Positions 41,445 through 51,986 are shown, counted from the first letter of the stretch. The stretch: DNA of 64,000 bases from Clostridium sp. BJN0001 (GCF_022869825.1 NZ_CP094971.1:1117501-1181500); one strand, 5' to 3'. A program made the numbers and translations. The notes: generated by a model from the letters alone, not told the origin.

Positions 41445-42140
41445 ATGAATAATGAAATTTTACTATTTATTAATTTAATTGTAGTCTTTGGAGGAGTTTT
41501 ATTAGCATATTATCTTTTTGGAAAATCTGGGCTCTATGGTTTTACTGTATTTGCAACAATTACAGCTAATATTGAAGTCCTTATACTTATTGATGCATTT
41601 AAAATGCAGCAGACACTTGGAAATATAATGTTTGCATCTACATTTTTAATTACTGATATTTTAAGTGAAATGTATGGAAAAGAAAGTTCTAAAAAAGCAG
41701 TTAATATAGGAATAGCTACGTCTATATTATTCATTGTAGTATCTCAAATATGGCTTCTATATACTCCAAATGAAAATGATTGGGCTATGCCTTATATGAA
41801 AACTATCTTTTCAAATACTCCAAGACTTATGTTTGCAAGTTTTATTGTTTATGCAATTTCTCAAAGATTTGATGTATGGGCATATCATAAATGGTGGGCT
41901 TTTACAGAAAAGAAATTTCATGATAGAAAAAGATTTTTGTGGCTTCGTAATAATGGTTCAACATTAATATCGCAATTTATAAATACATTCTTATTTGCAG
42001 TTTTTGCTTTTTACGGTGTTTATGAAATACCTGTACTTTTAGAAATAGTATGGAGTAGTTACATAATATTTATTGCTACAAGTCTTCTTGATACACCTGT
42101 TATATATGCAGCAAGATTAATAAAACCTAGATGTGAATAA
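41445..42140 (+). CDS. Queuosine precursor transporter (YhhQ/VUT family)
   Basis: 231 residues with about six membrane helices. Typical strings are FATITANIEVLILIDAF, STFLITDILSEMYGKESSKK and FISLAT-like IATSLLDTPVIY near the end. YhhQ/VUT proteins import queuosine precursors such as preQ0, preQ1 or queuine. It starts four bases after the radical SAM gene, in the same riboswitch-governed operon. Confidence 0.85.
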   Translation: MNNEILLFINLIVVFGGVLLAYYLFGKSGLYGFTVFATITANIEVLILIDAFKMQQTLGNIMFASTFLITDILSEMYGKESSKKAVNIGIATSILFIVVSQIWLLYTPNENDWAMPYMKTIFSNTPRLMFASFIVYAISQRFDVWAYHKWWAFTEKKFHDRKRFLWLRNNGSTLISQFINTFLFAVFAFYGVYEIPVLLEIVWSSYIIFIATSLLDTPVIYAARLIKPRCE

Positions 42141-42230
42141 AAAGAATATAAATTTTTTCCTTGAAACTATGTAAAATATTTAATATTATATATTATAAGG
42201 CAATAAATAATAAAAAAAGGAAGTGATAAG

Positions 42231-43148
42231 ATGCCTATAAAAATACCAATGGATTTACCAGCATATAAAGTGTTATCTAATGAAAATATTTTCGTGATGA
42301 GTGATAATAGAGCCGTCATGCAGGATATAAGACCTCTTAAAATTGCTGTATTAAATCTTATGCCTAAAAAAATTGAAGCAGAGAATCAGATATTAAGGTA
42401 TCTTTCTAATACTCCTCTTCAAGTTGAAATCACTCTTATAGGGACTAAAACATATATTTCACATAATACTCCTATAGAGCATTTAAAGAAATTTTATAGC
42501 GATTTTAATGATATAAAAGATAAAAAATTTGATGGACTTATAATTACAGGGGCACCAGTAGAACAGATGGATTTTGAAGAAGTTGATTATTGGAAAGAAC
42601 TCGAAGAAATAATGAATTGGAGTAAAACTCACGTTTATTCATCTATTCATATATGCTGGGCAGCACTTGCAGGACTTTATTATCATTATAATGTTCCAAA
42701 ATATGATTTGAAAAAAAAGATTTTTGGTGTGTTTAAACACTGGGCAAATTATGAAAATGATGAGATTACAAGGGGACTTAATGATGTATTTTATGCACCT
42801 CATTCAAGACATGCTAAGGTAAAAAGAGAAGATATTGAAAAAGTAGAGGAACTTCAAATCCTTGCAGAGTCAAAAGAAGCAGGTGTATTTATAGTCGCAA
42901 CAAAGGATAGAAGACAGATTTTTGTATTAGGACATCTTGAATATGATAGAAATACACTTAAAGATGAGTATTTAAGAGATAAAAGTAAAGGCAATGATAT
43001 TGAATTACCTAAGAATTATTTTCCTGACGATAATGTAGATGCAGAGCCTAGCTATTTGTGGAGATCTACTGCTAACATAGTTTTTGGAAATTGGCTTAAC
43101 TATTGCGTATATCAGAATACTCCTTATGATCTTAATGATTTAAAATAA
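42231..43148 (+). CDS. metA: Homoserine O-acyltransferase MetA
   Basis: 305 residues, the standard length. [40 protein letters not shown] and the catalytic Cys in [15 protein letters not shown] are present, as are FGVFKHW and PHSRHAKV. It acylates homoserine for methionine synthesis. Firmicutes MetA enzymes often use acetyl-CoA rather than succinyl-CoA; the sequence alone does not settle this here. It stands alone, not with other met genes. Confidence 0.92.
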   Translation: MPIKIPMDLPAYKVLSNENIFVMSDNRAVMQDIRPLKIAVLNLMPKKIEAENQILRYLSNTPLQVEITLIGTKTYISHNTPIEHLKKFYSDFNDIKDKKFDGLIITGAPVEQMDFEEVDYWKELEEIMNWSKTHVYSSIHICWAALAGLYYHYNVPKYDLKKKIFGVFKHWANYENDEITRGLNDVFYAPHSRHAKVKREDIEKVEELQILAESKEAGVFIVATKDRRQIFVLGHLEYDRNTLKDEYLRDKSKGNDIELPKNYFPDDNVDAEPSYLWRSTANIVFGNWLNYCVYQNTPYDLNDLK

Positions 43149-43153
43149 TACTA

Positions 43154-43204
43154 CTGATTATATAAAAGAAATATAGAATTAATTTATTTCTCTTATATAA
43201 TCAG
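43154..43204. terminator. Long bidirectional hairpin
   Basis: CTGATTATATAA and TTATATAATCAG pair, with further inner GAAATA/TATTTC pairing. It ends metA and overlaps the stop codon of the convergent prenyltransferase gene. Confidence 0.65.
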
Positions 43205-43833
43205 CCTCCTAAAGTAATATCTTGATCTTCATACCATTTTAGTGCATCATAAAAATCTTTCTCTTTAAAATCAGGCCAGTAATCTTCGACACTATAAAAA
43301 TCCGAATAAACTGATTGAACTGGCAAAAAGCCACTTAATCTTTTTCTACCTCCCCATCTTATTATCATATCAATTCTTGATATGTCTTTTGAAGCGATAG
43401 ATTTTTCAATACTTAATGAATTTGTTCTTATTTTGCTTAAATCCCATTTCCATCCATAGTTTATTAAAAAATTAACTTTTATTCCTCCACTTCCAAATTT
43501 TTTTCTTTCTGTAAATTCTTTTAGCTCTTTTGGAAAACAATCTGAATTAGAATTCCCAACAACTAATATTTCACAGTTTTCCTTAGTAAGAACATTAACA
43601 GAATCTATACAAGCTTTTGTAAAAGATTGTTTCTGAATAGCAGGTCTTTTTGTATTATCGGTTGTAAAACCAAAAAATGTAACTTCTTCTATGTTTTCTT
43701 TTTGGCATAACTTAAATATAGTGTATCCTGGAATTATTCCGTGTGAATACCCCCTGTCTTTTGAAAGATTATTTTTAGCGGCCCATCTTCTATTCCCATC
43801 AGGAATTATACCTATATGTTTTAATCTATGCAT
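43201..43833 (-). CDS. Short cis-prenyltransferase (UppS family)
   Basis: 210 residues, against ~250 for UppS. Catalytic Asp in GIIPDGNRRWA, the FGFTTDNTKRP loop (usually FSTENWxRP) and the C-terminal RWGGRKRLSGFLPVQSVYSD match the Z-isoprenyl diphosphate synthase fold, but several consensus residues differ (RTGGExRLS becomes RWGGRKRLS). Canonical UppS makes undecaprenyl diphosphate. This divergent, stand-alone copy may be a paralogue with a different chain length or role. Good AAAGGAGTATAAAAG site. Confidence 0.75.
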   Translation of the reverse strand: MHRLKHIGIIPDGNRRWAAKNNLSKDRGYSHGIIPGYTIFKLCQKENIEEVTFFGFTTDNTKRPAIQKQSFTKACIDSVNVLTKENCEILVVGNSNSDCFPKELKEFTERKKFGSGGIKVNFLINYGWKWDLSKIRTNSLSIEKSIASKDISRIDMIIRWGGRKRLSGFLPVQSVYSDFYSVEDYWPDFKEKDFYDALKWYEDQDITLGG

Positions 43834-44209
43834 CTTTTATACTCCTTTTATTTTTATTATGTATTGTTTAATTATTAACATAATTCATTTTTTTATACAT
43901 ATAATAAAAGCCGGATGCTAAAATGATTAAATAGCATCCGGTAAAATAGGGGGATAATATAGTAATGCTTAATTACTTTACAATTATTATTATATAGATT
44001 TAATATGACAATATAGTGACAAATATTTAGAAATAATTTATTTAATATATACTTTATATTAGTGAATTATTGATATAATATATTAAAAAAAGGTGATATA
44101 ATTTAAATAGAAACTTAATATTATATTTATACATATTAGAAATGGTACAATAATGTATTTCTGAGATAAAAACTATTAGAATCACTTTTTAATGTATGGA
44201 GGAATTTTT
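43834..44209. other. Intergenic region with one strong hairpin
   Basis: CCGGATGCTA/TAGCATCCGG (43911-43941) has a T-rich tail only on the minus strand, although no minus-strand gene lies to its right. The rest is AT-rich upstream sequence of the DUF3867 gene with several TATAAT-like strings. Confidence 0.45.
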
Positions 44210-44770
44210 ATGAGTGAGATAATTGACTTTAATGAAATAAAGAATAAGGTTAAAGAGCAGGATGTTGATAAATTTGAAGATTATGTTTATTCAATGTATT
44301 ATAAAATGGAATCTGGAAGTCTAAATATGGGAGAATTTTCACAAAATATAGTAAAATACATGCAGGAGAATAATATATCACAGGAAAAATTTATTCAAAT
44401 ACAAAAGAAAATTCTTGAAAGATATGGACTTGATCCAGAAAATTTTGAAAAACAGATTAAGATGGCAGGAATTGATTTAAATTCTATAGCATCTGATTCA
44501 AATTATCAATCAATTAGAAAAGCGGTTAGTTTTAAGGAAAAATATGATGATAAAGTGAAAGATAAGCAGATATCTGAATATTTTATAAAAAATGATAAAA
44601 ATGATATTAAAATTGTTTTAGATGGGGAAAATGTATTTATTATAAGTGATAAAAATATAGACATTAAGGATGTTGAATTAAATGAATTTTTATGTTCTTA
44701 TAAAAAAGTAAGAAAAGATAAGATGCTTAAAATAAATATTTGTGAAAACAAAAGGGAATATAATTATTAA
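44210..44770 (+). CDS. DUF3867 family protein
   Basis: 186 residues, starting at the ATG at 44210 after TGGAGGAATTTTT; the ATG at 44192 precedes that site. MSEIIDFNEIKNKVKEQDVD and the helical region with YSMYYKMESGSLNMGEFSQN are typical of this clostridial family of unknown function. The C-terminal third is beta-rich and ends CENKREYNY. No membrane segment. Confidence 0.7.
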   Translation: MSEIIDFNEIKNKVKEQDVDKFEDYVYSMYYKMESGSLNMGEFSQNIVKYMQENNISQEKFIQIQKKILERYGLDPENFEKQIKMAGIDLNSIASDSNYQSIRKAVSFKEKYDDKVKDKQISEYFIKNDKNDIKIVLDGENVFIISDKNIDIKDVELNEFLCSYKKVRKDKMLKINICENKREYNY

Positions 44771-44810
44771 AAAAAATTCACCATTTTTATTAAAATGGTG
44801 AATTTTTTAA
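44771..44810. terminator. Bidirectional terminator
   Basis: AATTCACCATTTT pairs perfectly with AAAATGGTGAATT around TATT, with A and T runs on either side. It serves the DUF3867 gene and the convergent hydrolase gene. Confidence 0.85.
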
Positions 44811-45782
44811 TATGAAATATATAAGTCCTTTTGAAAGAGATATTATATCATTTTTTGAAATACTTGATAAATCATGTTCTGCATCATTAAGTGTTATAAG
44901 CTTTGCAGATACGTTATCTTCAAGAGTACATCTTTTATATAATTTTTCGGAAGAAAGATATGGTACAAAAGAATCATTTTTACTATGAATTATTAAAGTA
45001 TCTGGAGTATCTTTATTTATATAGTTTATAGGATTATATTTAGACATTACTTCATCAGTGTCATCAATTGAATCAAATATCTTTTTTAAATCATAATTTA
45101 GATTTGTGGTATCTAAGAGACTTAAATCAGTAGGACCTGAAAAATCTATAATGTATTTTACCTTTGAAGGATAAGTTCTAAGCGAAGGATCATCAGTAAA
45201 AGAGGAACTATCGCTGTAACCTGCCATAAGAGCAAGATGAGCCCCAGATGATATTCCAAGAAGTCCTATTTCTGATGTGTTAAAATTATAAGTGTTTTTA
45301 TTTTTATAAACCCATCTTATAACATCTTTAACGTCTGATATTTGTTTTTCAAAATTTTCTTTTTCTCTCATAAGCTGATAATCTACACTTATAACAGTAT
45401 ATCCACATTCTCTAAAGGTATCAAATATTGGAAGTAGTGTATCAGGAAGTGATTTATCACCGTAAGCCCAACTTCCTCCATGTATAAATATTAATACAGG
45501 AGAGGATCTATAGACTTCTTTTGTTGGACTGTATATATCAAGATTTAAAGAAACTCCAGAAGTTTCCTTATATTTAATATCTTTAATGTTAATATCATTT
45601 AAAGTACTTGCAGATATATCTTTAAAATTGGTTTGTTTCTCGGTTTTATATAAAATAATGTATTTAGATATTATTTTATATGAAAGATTTATCTTATGCC
45701 GAATTAAAAATATAGTAGAAGATAATATTATTAGAATTATACTAAAAATATATAAAAATTTTTTATTTAATATTTTTTTCAT
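44790..45782 (-). CDS. Membrane-anchored alpha/beta hydrolase (esterase/lipase-like)
   Basis: 330 residues. One N-terminal membrane helix (residues ~8-26) is followed by an alpha/beta hydrolase of the BD-FAE/HSL-like group: oxyanion HGGSWAYGD, nucleophile elbow GISSGAHLALM (GxSxG), Asp in LIIHSKNDSFVP and His in DAEHDLS. It is probably an extracytoplasmic esterase. Substrate unknown. The ribosome binding site is weak. Confidence 0.8.
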   Translation of the reverse strand: MKKILNKKFLYIFSIILIILSSTIFLIRHKINLSYKIISKYIILYKTEKQTNFKDISASTLNDINIKDIKYKETSGVSLNLDIYSPTKEVYRSSPVLIFIHGGSWAYGDKSLPDTLLPIFDTFRECGYTVISVDYQLMREKENFEKQISDVKDVIRWVYKNKNTYNFNTSEIGLLGISSGAHLALMAGYSDSSSFTDDPSLRTYPSKVKYIIDFSGPTDLSLLDTTNLNYDLKKIFDSIDDTDEVMSKYNPINYINKDTPDTLIIHSKNDSFVPYLSSEKLYKRCTLEDNVSAKLITLNDAEHDLSSISKNDIISLSKGLIYFILKNSPF

Positions 45783-45950
45783 TTCTTTTTATTGTTCTTA
45801 TATTCACTAAGAGCAGAATTCACCTCCTATTTAAAATTATATAAATTATTATAGCATATTATTATAACATAAATTTTATGATCATTATGAATATTACTTT
45901 AAAGTCTGCATTAAAATTAAATAGAAAGCTTTTTTACATGGAGGAAGAAA

Positions 45951-46889
45951 ATGAACAGCCTTTTAGATGTCCTAATTTATCTTGATGAAGGTATTGTTAA
46001 AAATTTAGCTTCTCTAGTTCTTACAGGATATATAGAAACAAGAACGTATACACAATCTATGGACAAGTATCTAAATGCAGATGTTCATATTGGGGATCGA
46101 GCAGAGAGAAATGACCAGTTTTCATATTCAAAAACAGAAAGAAGCGGATTTAAAGATAAAAATAAACTTGATTTAAATAACTGTCTTACGCATCATCATA
46201 TTGATAAAGATCTTGGAGGAAAACAGGTAGTACATGTTGAAGAACAGCTAAAAACAACATATACAACTTTTGTTTTAAACGGTAATCTTGTGAATTATTT
46301 AAATGAAAATAATATACTGCTTAAAAAGAACGAGAGTGATATAATTAATAATGATGTTAAGTCGGGAGATATAGTTGAAATTGAAGGAACGATAACTAAT
46401 TCTTGTTTAGTAACATATGTTGATACTTTAATTAATGTAATTGATATTTTTGGAGTAGATACACTTAATGAGATGATCAATAAAAAAGATAAAATTTTTA
46501 ATTTTAGTATTTTTCTTAAGATATTAAAGTATTTAAAAGGTTTACTAACAAGCAATAATACATGTGATATGCTTATGAATACAGGTTCATGTTCTGTTGT
46601 ACTTACAATAAACAAAGATAATTTTATGAATACTAGACTAAATATGTTTGATGAAGTAAATTGTAAATGCAGAGTCGTTGGCAAAGTAGTAAAGACATGT
46701 GCAGCTAAAGAAGATACTATAGGTTTACTACGAAAAACTGGTGAAGAGGAATTTTATGAAAGAATTTTTAAAAAATATCAATCACTTATTGAAATTATTA
46801 CAAAGCTCGGTATAGTAATTCCTAAATGTCCTACTCTAAGAATTAGTGAAAAATCAATCCAAGTACTTCCTTTTAATATTTATATATGA
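45951..46889 (+). CDS. DUF6414-like protein
   Basis: 312 residues. The opening LLDVLIYLDEGIVKNLASLV and TGYIETRTYTQS resemble the DUF6414 family. A glycine/His-rich middle (CLTHHHIDKDLGGKQVVHVE) and SGDIVEIEGTITN follow. No catalytic motif is recognised. GGAGGAAGAAA precedes the ATG. Function unknown; the family assignment is moderate. Confidence 0.5.
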   Translation: MNSLLDVLIYLDEGIVKNLASLVLTGYIETRTYTQSMDKYLNADVHIGDRAERNDQFSYSKTERSGFKDKNKLDLNNCLTHHHIDKDLGGKQVVHVEEQLKTTYTTFVLNGNLVNYLNENNILLKKNESDIINNDVKSGDIVEIEGTITNSCLVTYVDTLINVIDIFGVDTLNEMINKKDKIFNFSIFLKILKYLKGLLTSNNTCDMLMNTGSCSVVLTINKDNFMNTRLNMFDEVNCKCRVVGKVVKTCAAKEDTIGLLRKTGEEEFYERIFKKYQSLIEIITKLGIVIPKCPTLRISEKSIQVLPFNIYI

Positions 46890-46988
46890 AAAAATTCAAA
46901 AAAAGTTGTGGCTAAAAAAAATACATGTTAATATAAAATAGGGTAGAATATAATATATTCATATCTAATATAAATTTGAGGTGATTAA

Positions 46989-48443
46989 ATGAAATTTAGA
47001 AGCACTAGAGGTGCAGAAGAAAGCATCTCTGCAGCAAAAGCAATAATTAATGGATTATCAAAAGATGGAGGTCTTTATGTACCTGATAAATTTCCTGAAA
47101 TATATGATTCATTAAAAAAAGATACTGTTATAAGTTATGAAGATCTTGCATTTGAAGTTATAAAAGAGTATTTTACAGATATTCCAGAAGAAGATCTAAA
47201 AGGGGCAATTCATGATGCTTATAATGGAAGATTCAGTGTTTCAGTTAAGAATAACTTTTTAGAGTTATATCATGGACCAACATGTGCATTTAAGGATGCA
47301 GCACTTCTTTTCCTTCCACAGATTATGAGAAGAGCTAAAAGACTTTTAAATGTTAAAGAAGAAATAACAATTTTAACAGCTACATCAGGAGATACTGGTA
47401 AAGCAGCTCTTGAAGGTTTTAGTAATGTAGATGGATTTAAAGTAGCTGTCTATTATCCAAAACATGGAGTTAGCCCAATTCAGGAAAGACAGATGGTAAG
47501 CCAAAAGGGATCAAATGTCGAAGTAATAGGAATAGAGGGAAACTTTGATGATGCACAGACAGGAGTAAAAAAAATATTTGGGGACACAGATTTTAAGGAT
47601 TCTTTAGCAAAAAAAGGATATATTTTATCATCTGCAAATTCGATAAATATAGGAAGACTTGTACCTCAAATAGTATATTATTTTTATGGATATTTTGCAC
47701 TTGTAAATCAAGGAAAAGTTAAGTTAGATGAAAAAATAAATGTTGTAGTTCCAACTGGTAATTTTGGAAATATTTTAGCAGGATTTTATGCTAAGAAAAT
47801 GGGACTTCCAATAGACAAATTAATTTGTGCATCTAATGAAAATAAAGTTTTAACTGATTTCTTTAGTTCAGGAACATATGATAAGAGAAGAGAATTGGTT
47901 TTGACAGAATCTCCTTCTATGGATATTTTGGTATCATCTAATCTTGAAAGATTATTATATGAAGCTTCTTCACGAGATGCAGTTAAGACAAAAGAATTTA
48001 TGGATAAGTTATTTGAAGAAGGAAGCTATAAAATAACAGATGAAATGGAAGAATTTATAAAAGACTTTTATGGAGATTATGCTATAGAAGATGAAGTTCA
48101 TGAATCTATAAAAGAAATATTTAATGATAAAAATTATTTAATTGATACCCATACTGCAGTTGCATATTCTGTATGGAAAAAATATGTTAAAAATACAGGT
48201 GATGATAAAGAGGCACTTATACTTTCTACAGCAAGTCCATTTAAATTTCCAAGAAGTATCTGTAATTCTTTAGATATATCAGTTGATAAATTAAATGATT
48301 TTGATGTTTTAGAAAAACTTTCAAAAGATACTAAAAATGAGATACCAAAGAATCTTGCAGGACTTAAAAATGCTGAAGTTTTACATAAAACAGTATGTGA
48401 AAAGAATGAAATGAAAAAAGCATTACTTGAATTTTTAAAATAG
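46989..48443 (+). CDS. thrC: Threonine synthase
   Basis: 484 residues. The opening MKFRSTRGAEESISAAKAII, the PLP-Lys in LYHGPTCAFKDAALLFLPQI and the LTATSGDTGKAALEGF phosphate-binding segment identify ThrC, the long form. It converts O-phosphohomoserine to threonine. The gene is followed by thrB with a short gap, forming the threonine branch operon with an ACT-domain gene. Confidence 0.95.
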   Translation: MKFRSTRGAEESISAAKAIINGLSKDGGLYVPDKFPEIYDSLKKDTVISYEDLAFEVIKEYFTDIPEEDLKGAIHDAYNGRFSVSVKNNFLELYHGPTCAFKDAALLFLPQIMRRAKRLLNVKEEITILTATSGDTGKAALEGFSNVDGFKVAVYYPKHGVSPIQERQMVSQKGSNVEVIGIEGNFDDAQTGVKKIFGDTDFKDSLAKKGYILSSANSINIGRLVPQIVYYFYGYFALVNQGKVKLDEKINVVVPTGNFGNILAGFYAKKMGLPIDKLICASNENKVLTDFFSSGTYDKRRELVLTESPSMDILVSSNLERLLYEASSRDAVKTKEFMDKLFEEGSYKITDEMEEFIKDFYGDYAIEDEVHESIKEIFNDKNYLIDTHTAVAYSVWKKYVKNTGDDKEALILSTASPFKFPRSICNSLDISVDKLNDFDVLEKLSKDTKNEIPKNLAGLKNAEVLHKTVCEKNEMKKALLEFLK

Positions 48444-48461
48444 GAAGAAGGAAAACTTAAG

Positions 48462-49355
48462 ATGATAAGAGTAAAAGTACCAGCTACATCAGCTAATATG
48501 GGACCTGGATTTGACTCTATCGGAATTGCACTCAATCTGTATAATGAGTTTTTATTTGAAAAAACAGAAAATAGATTAGAGTTTTTTGGAATTCCAGAGG
48601 AATTCTGCAATGAAAATAACATAATTTATAAAGCTGTAAAGTATTGTTTTGATAGAGCAAATGAACCTATATGTAATCTTAGGATTACAGAAAAAAATCA
48701 ATTTGTTCCTATTTCAAGGGGACTTGGATCTAGCTCAACATGTATTATTGCAGGACTTATTGGAGCAAATAGAATGCTTAATAATAGATTTAGTATAGAT
48801 GATCTATTAGAGATGGCTGTTAATATAGAAGGACATCCAGACAATGTTGCTCCAGCACTTCTTGGAGGAATGGTTGTATCGGCGTCTTCTAATAATAAAA
48901 CATTTTATGATAAAGTAAATGTAAAAGAAGGTTTAAAATTTGTATCAATTATTCCTAATTTTAGACTTGAAACAGAAAAGGCAAGGAAAGTTCTTCCAAA
49001 AGAAATTCCTTTAAAAAGCGGAGTATTTAATGAATCAAGAGCAGCGCTTTTAGTTGCAGCTATGGCAAATGGAAAATTTGATCTTTTAAAGACTGCATGT
49101 GATGATTCTTTTCATCAGAAATTTAGAGCATCGCTTATTAAAGGATTTGATGAAGTATATAATAAGGCATATGACTTAAATGCTTATGCATGTTATTTAA
49201 GCGGAGCAGGTCCTACAATAATGGCTATAATTAGTGAAGATAATAAAGATTTTACTAAAAATATGATTGAATTTTTAAATAAAATGAATTTTAAGTGGAC
49301 AGTAAAAGAGTTAATGATTGACTTAAATGGTGCACAGGTAGAAGGAGATTTTTAA
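48462..49355 (+). CDS. thrB: Homoserine kinase
   Basis: 297 residues of the GHMP kinase family: VKVPATSANMGPGFDSIGIA, ATP loop SRGLGSSSTCIIAGLIGANR, and the C-terminal LSGAGPTIMAI. It phosphorylates homoserine for ThrC. It starts 18 bases after thrC with AGAAGGAAAACTTAAG, and its stop overlaps the next start (TAATG). Confidence 0.95.
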   Translation: MIRVKVPATSANMGPGFDSIGIALNLYNEFLFEKTENRLEFFGIPEEFCNENNIIYKAVKYCFDRANEPICNLRITEKNQFVPISRGLGSSSTCIIAGLIGANRMLNNRFSIDDLLEMAVNIEGHPDNVAPALLGGMVVSASSNNKTFYDKVNVKEGLKFVSIIPNFRLETEKARKVLPKEIPLKSGVFNESRAALLVAAMANGKFDLLKTACDDSFHQKFRASLIKGFDEVYNKAYDLNAYACYLSGAGPTIMAIISEDNKDFTKNMIEFLNKMNFKWTVKELMIDLNGAQVEGDF

Positions 49356-49792
49356 TGAACGGAAATTATTTAGTTATAGATAAAACTGTACTTCCAGATG
49401 TTTTTGAAAAAGTACTTGATACAAAAAAGCTATTAAAAAGCGGTAAAGTTAAAGAAATAACTGAAGCTGTTAAAATAACTGGAATAAGCAGAAGTGTTTA
49501 TTATAAATATAAGGAGTATGTTTTTGATTTTTCAGAATCTTCAGAAGGAAGAAAAATTACAATAAATGTATATATAAAAAATGAAAAAGGAGTTTTATCA
49601 AATATAAGTAAATATATTTCAAAAAAAGGTGGAAATATACTGACAATATATCAAGGCTTGCCACTTAATGGTAGAACCAACATAATAATAACAATAGATA
49701 TATCAACTTTTAATGGTGATATAAAAACTTTAACAGAAGATATAGAAAAAGTTAAATATGTAGAAAAAGTAGAGTTCCTTGGTATGGAGTGA
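49355..49792 (+). CDS. ACT-domain protein (UPF0735/PheB-like)
   Basis: 145 residues. An HTH-like N-terminus (VKEITEAVKITGISRSVYYK) is followed by an ACT domain (ITINVYIKNEKGVLSNISKY; GGNILTIYQGLPLNG). ACT domains bind amino acids, so it may sense threonine or a related product. The gene overlaps thrB by one base, giving translational coupling. Often called UPF0735 or PheB-like. Confidence 0.8.
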   Translation: MNGNYLVIDKTVLPDVFEKVLDTKKLLKSGKVKEITEAVKITGISRSVYYKYKEYVFDFSESSEGRKITINVYIKNEKGVLSNISKYISKKGGNILTIYQGLPLNGRTNIIITIDISTFNGDIKTLTEDIEKVKYVEKVEFLGME

Positions 49793-49820
49793 TAAAAAAA
49801 TTTTAGGGGATTGAGGAAAA

Positions 49821-51806
49821 ATGAAAACAAAATCAATAAAAAACAAGATACTAATGAGTGTTCTTCCAATTGTAAGTATTGTATGTATTATTTTAGCTGC
49901 ATATGCTTATATAATTGTTAGAAAGTCACTTATAGAAAAGTCGTCTGATATGCTTCAAGAAATTGCAAGGGTAGCTTCTAATGAAGTAGATAATGCTATA
50001 GAAAAAGATTTAGCTGTAATTGAATCAGCATCAAAGGATACTAATTTTATTAATAATGGGGAAATAACGTTAGAAGATTTAGACGAATTAAAAAACATGG
50101 TTGAATCAAAAGAATTTTATAATTCTGGAATAGTTTATGAAGATGGTAGTATACATTATATTGATGGATCTATTATTGATATAAGAGATAGAGACTTTTT
50201 TAAAGAGGCAATGAACGGTAAATCTTTTGTCAGCAAACCGTTTATCAGTAGGATAGATAGAAGAGTAATTGTAGCAATGTCAAGCCCTATAGAAGTTAAT
50301 GGAAATGTAGTTGGCGCAGTTGTTGGACTTAAAAGTGGGAGTGAGTATTCAACTATTACAAATAAGATAAATGTTTTAGATGCAGGTTCTGCATTTATGG
50401 TTTCGTCTGATGGAACTTTAATTGCAAGTAAGGATACAGATAAAGTATTAGATCAGTATAACCTTTTAGATGATCAAAATTTATCTAAAATATGCACAAA
50501 TATGGCACAGGGACAGACTGGTATAGAAACTTATGTTGATGAAAATAAAAATAAACAATATGTTTCTTATGCACCAGTTTCAGATAAAGGATGGTCACTT
50601 GCTGTTCAAATTGATGAAAATACACTTTTATCGCAAGTAAAGAAAATTCTGATAGCGACAGTTATTATAGCAGTAATAGGAATTGCTCTTGTTATATATT
50701 TTACTTATAGAATTACAAATAAAATTTCAAAGAATATTGAAAACATAAAATCATCTCTTGAAGTAATAAATTCTGGGGACTTTACAGTAGAACTTGATGA
50801 AAATGGATTAAAAGATAATACTGAAATAGGAAGTATGAATAGGGCAATTGAAGGCACTATAGATAAAATGGGAGTTATCTTTTTAAATATGAAAAAGAAC
50901 TCAACTACTATAAATGATGAATCTACAAATCTTGCATCTATATCAGAAGAGCTTTTAGCTTTAACAAATAATATATCAGAGGCTATAGGTGAGGTTGCAA
51001 AAGGAAATACAAGTCAGGCATCTGATTTAACATCAATAACTGGTGAGTTAAATGAATTTTCAACAAGTATGAATGAGATGAATTCTGATATTAAAAAAAT
51101 AAATGTTCATGTTAAAGATGTTGGCACAAAATCTCAGACAAGCAATAAAGAACTTAATAAGATTGCTCAGGTGCTTCAGGAATTAAATCAAAATTTTGAT
51201 AGGTTTATTAATTCGTTAAATAACATGAATAAGGATGTAAATGAAGTTAATAAAATGACAGATTTTATTAATCAAATATCTGAACAGACTAATCTTTTAG
51301 CTCTTAATGCAGCAATTGAAGCAGCAAGGGCTGGAGATGCAGGGAAAGGATTTGCAGTTGTAGCTGAAGAAATAAGAAAACTTGCAGAAGCATCTAAAGA
51401 ATCAGCAGGAAAAATTAATAATGTAATTAAAAATGTTTTAGACGGAACAAGTGAGATGGTTGATAAAGCATCTATAATGCAAAAAGGTATGAATAAGCAA
51501 AATGATGTTATAAATAGTTCTTTAAAGGCATTTAAAGATATCAATAAAAACATAGACATAATAGTACCTAAAATTGAATCAACAGTAGAAAATTTTGATA
51601 ATCTTGATTCAAAGAAAAACAATATCATGGAAAAGATTGAGAATGTATCTTCAGTTTCAGAAGAAATTTCTGCAACTTCAGAAGAAATTGCAGCATCTTC
51701 AGAGGAACTTACAAAAGCAGGTGATGAAGTTGCAAATTCTGCAATGGAACTTACAAAAGCAACAGATTCTATGAATAAAAAACTTTCTGCCTTTAAAGTA
51801 AAATAA
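49821..51806 (+). CDS. Methyl-accepting chemotaxis protein
   Basis: 661 residues. An N-terminal membrane helix (residues ~12-34), an extracellular Cache-type sensor ([32 protein letters not shown]), a second helix (~275-295), a HAMP region, then the signalling domain with the conserved tip [23 protein letters not shown]. Ends in repeated EEI(S/A)ATSEEI heptads. It senses small molecules and signals to CheA/CheW at the membrane. The ligand is not deducible. Confidence 0.93.
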   Translation: MKTKSIKNKILMSVLPIVSIVCIILAAYAYIIVRKSLIEKSSDMLQEIARVASNEVDNAIEKDLAVIESASKDTNFINNGEITLEDLDELKNMVESKEFYNSGIVYEDGSIHYIDGSIIDIRDRDFFKEAMNGKSFVSKPFISRIDRRVIVAMSSPIEVNGNVVGAVVGLKSGSEYSTITNKINVLDAGSAFMVSSDGTLIASKDTDKVLDQYNLLDDQNLSKICTNMAQGQTGIETYVDENKNKQYVSYAPVSDKGWSLAVQIDENTLLSQVKKILIATVIIAVIGIALVIYFTYRITNKISKNIENIKSSLEVINSGDFTVELDENGLKDNTEIGSMNRAIEGTIDKMGVIFLNMKKNSTTINDESTNLASISEELLALTNNISEAIGEVAKGNTSQASDLTSITGELNEFSTSMNEMNSDIKKINVHVKDVGTKSQTSNKELNKIAQVLQELNQNFDRFINSLNNMNKDVNEVNKMTDFINQISEQTNLLALNAAIEAARAGDAGKGFAVVAEEIRKLAEASKESAGKINNVIKNVLDGTSEMVDKASIMQKGMNKQNDVINSSLKAFKDINKNIDIIVPKIESTVENFDNLDSKKNNIMEKIENVSSVSEEISATSEEIAASSEELTKAGDEVANSAMELTKATDSMNKKLSAFKVK

Positions 51807-51827
51807 TAAAGAAAAAGTTAAGTATTA

Positions 51828-51870
51828 ATCGCATACATAGAAAATATTTCTATGTATGCGATTTTTATAT
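51828..51870 (+). terminator. Terminator of the chemotaxis gene
   Basis: ATCGCATACATAGAAA pairs perfectly with TTTCTATGTATGCGAT, followed by TTTTT. Confidence 0.88.
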
Positions 51871-51986
51871 ATTTATTATTGACAGAAAAATGAAAATAAG
51901 CTACACTATTATTATATTATTAGTTTAGCACGTTAAATCGATAAATTAATAAATTAATAAATTAATAAAATAAAGGGGCTTTATTT

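Noticed and set aside
46295..46684. Minus-strand open frame of 129 codons inside the DUF6414-like gene
   Set aside because: It is an antisense shadow: the plus-strand gene has a ribosome binding site and family similarity, whereas this frame is Ser/Ile-rich without any site.
51941..51975. Tandem AAATTAAT-like repeats before hisZ, possibly iterons
   Set aside because: Low-complexity AT repeats in a promoter region with no initiator gene nearby; most likely ordinary upstream sequence.
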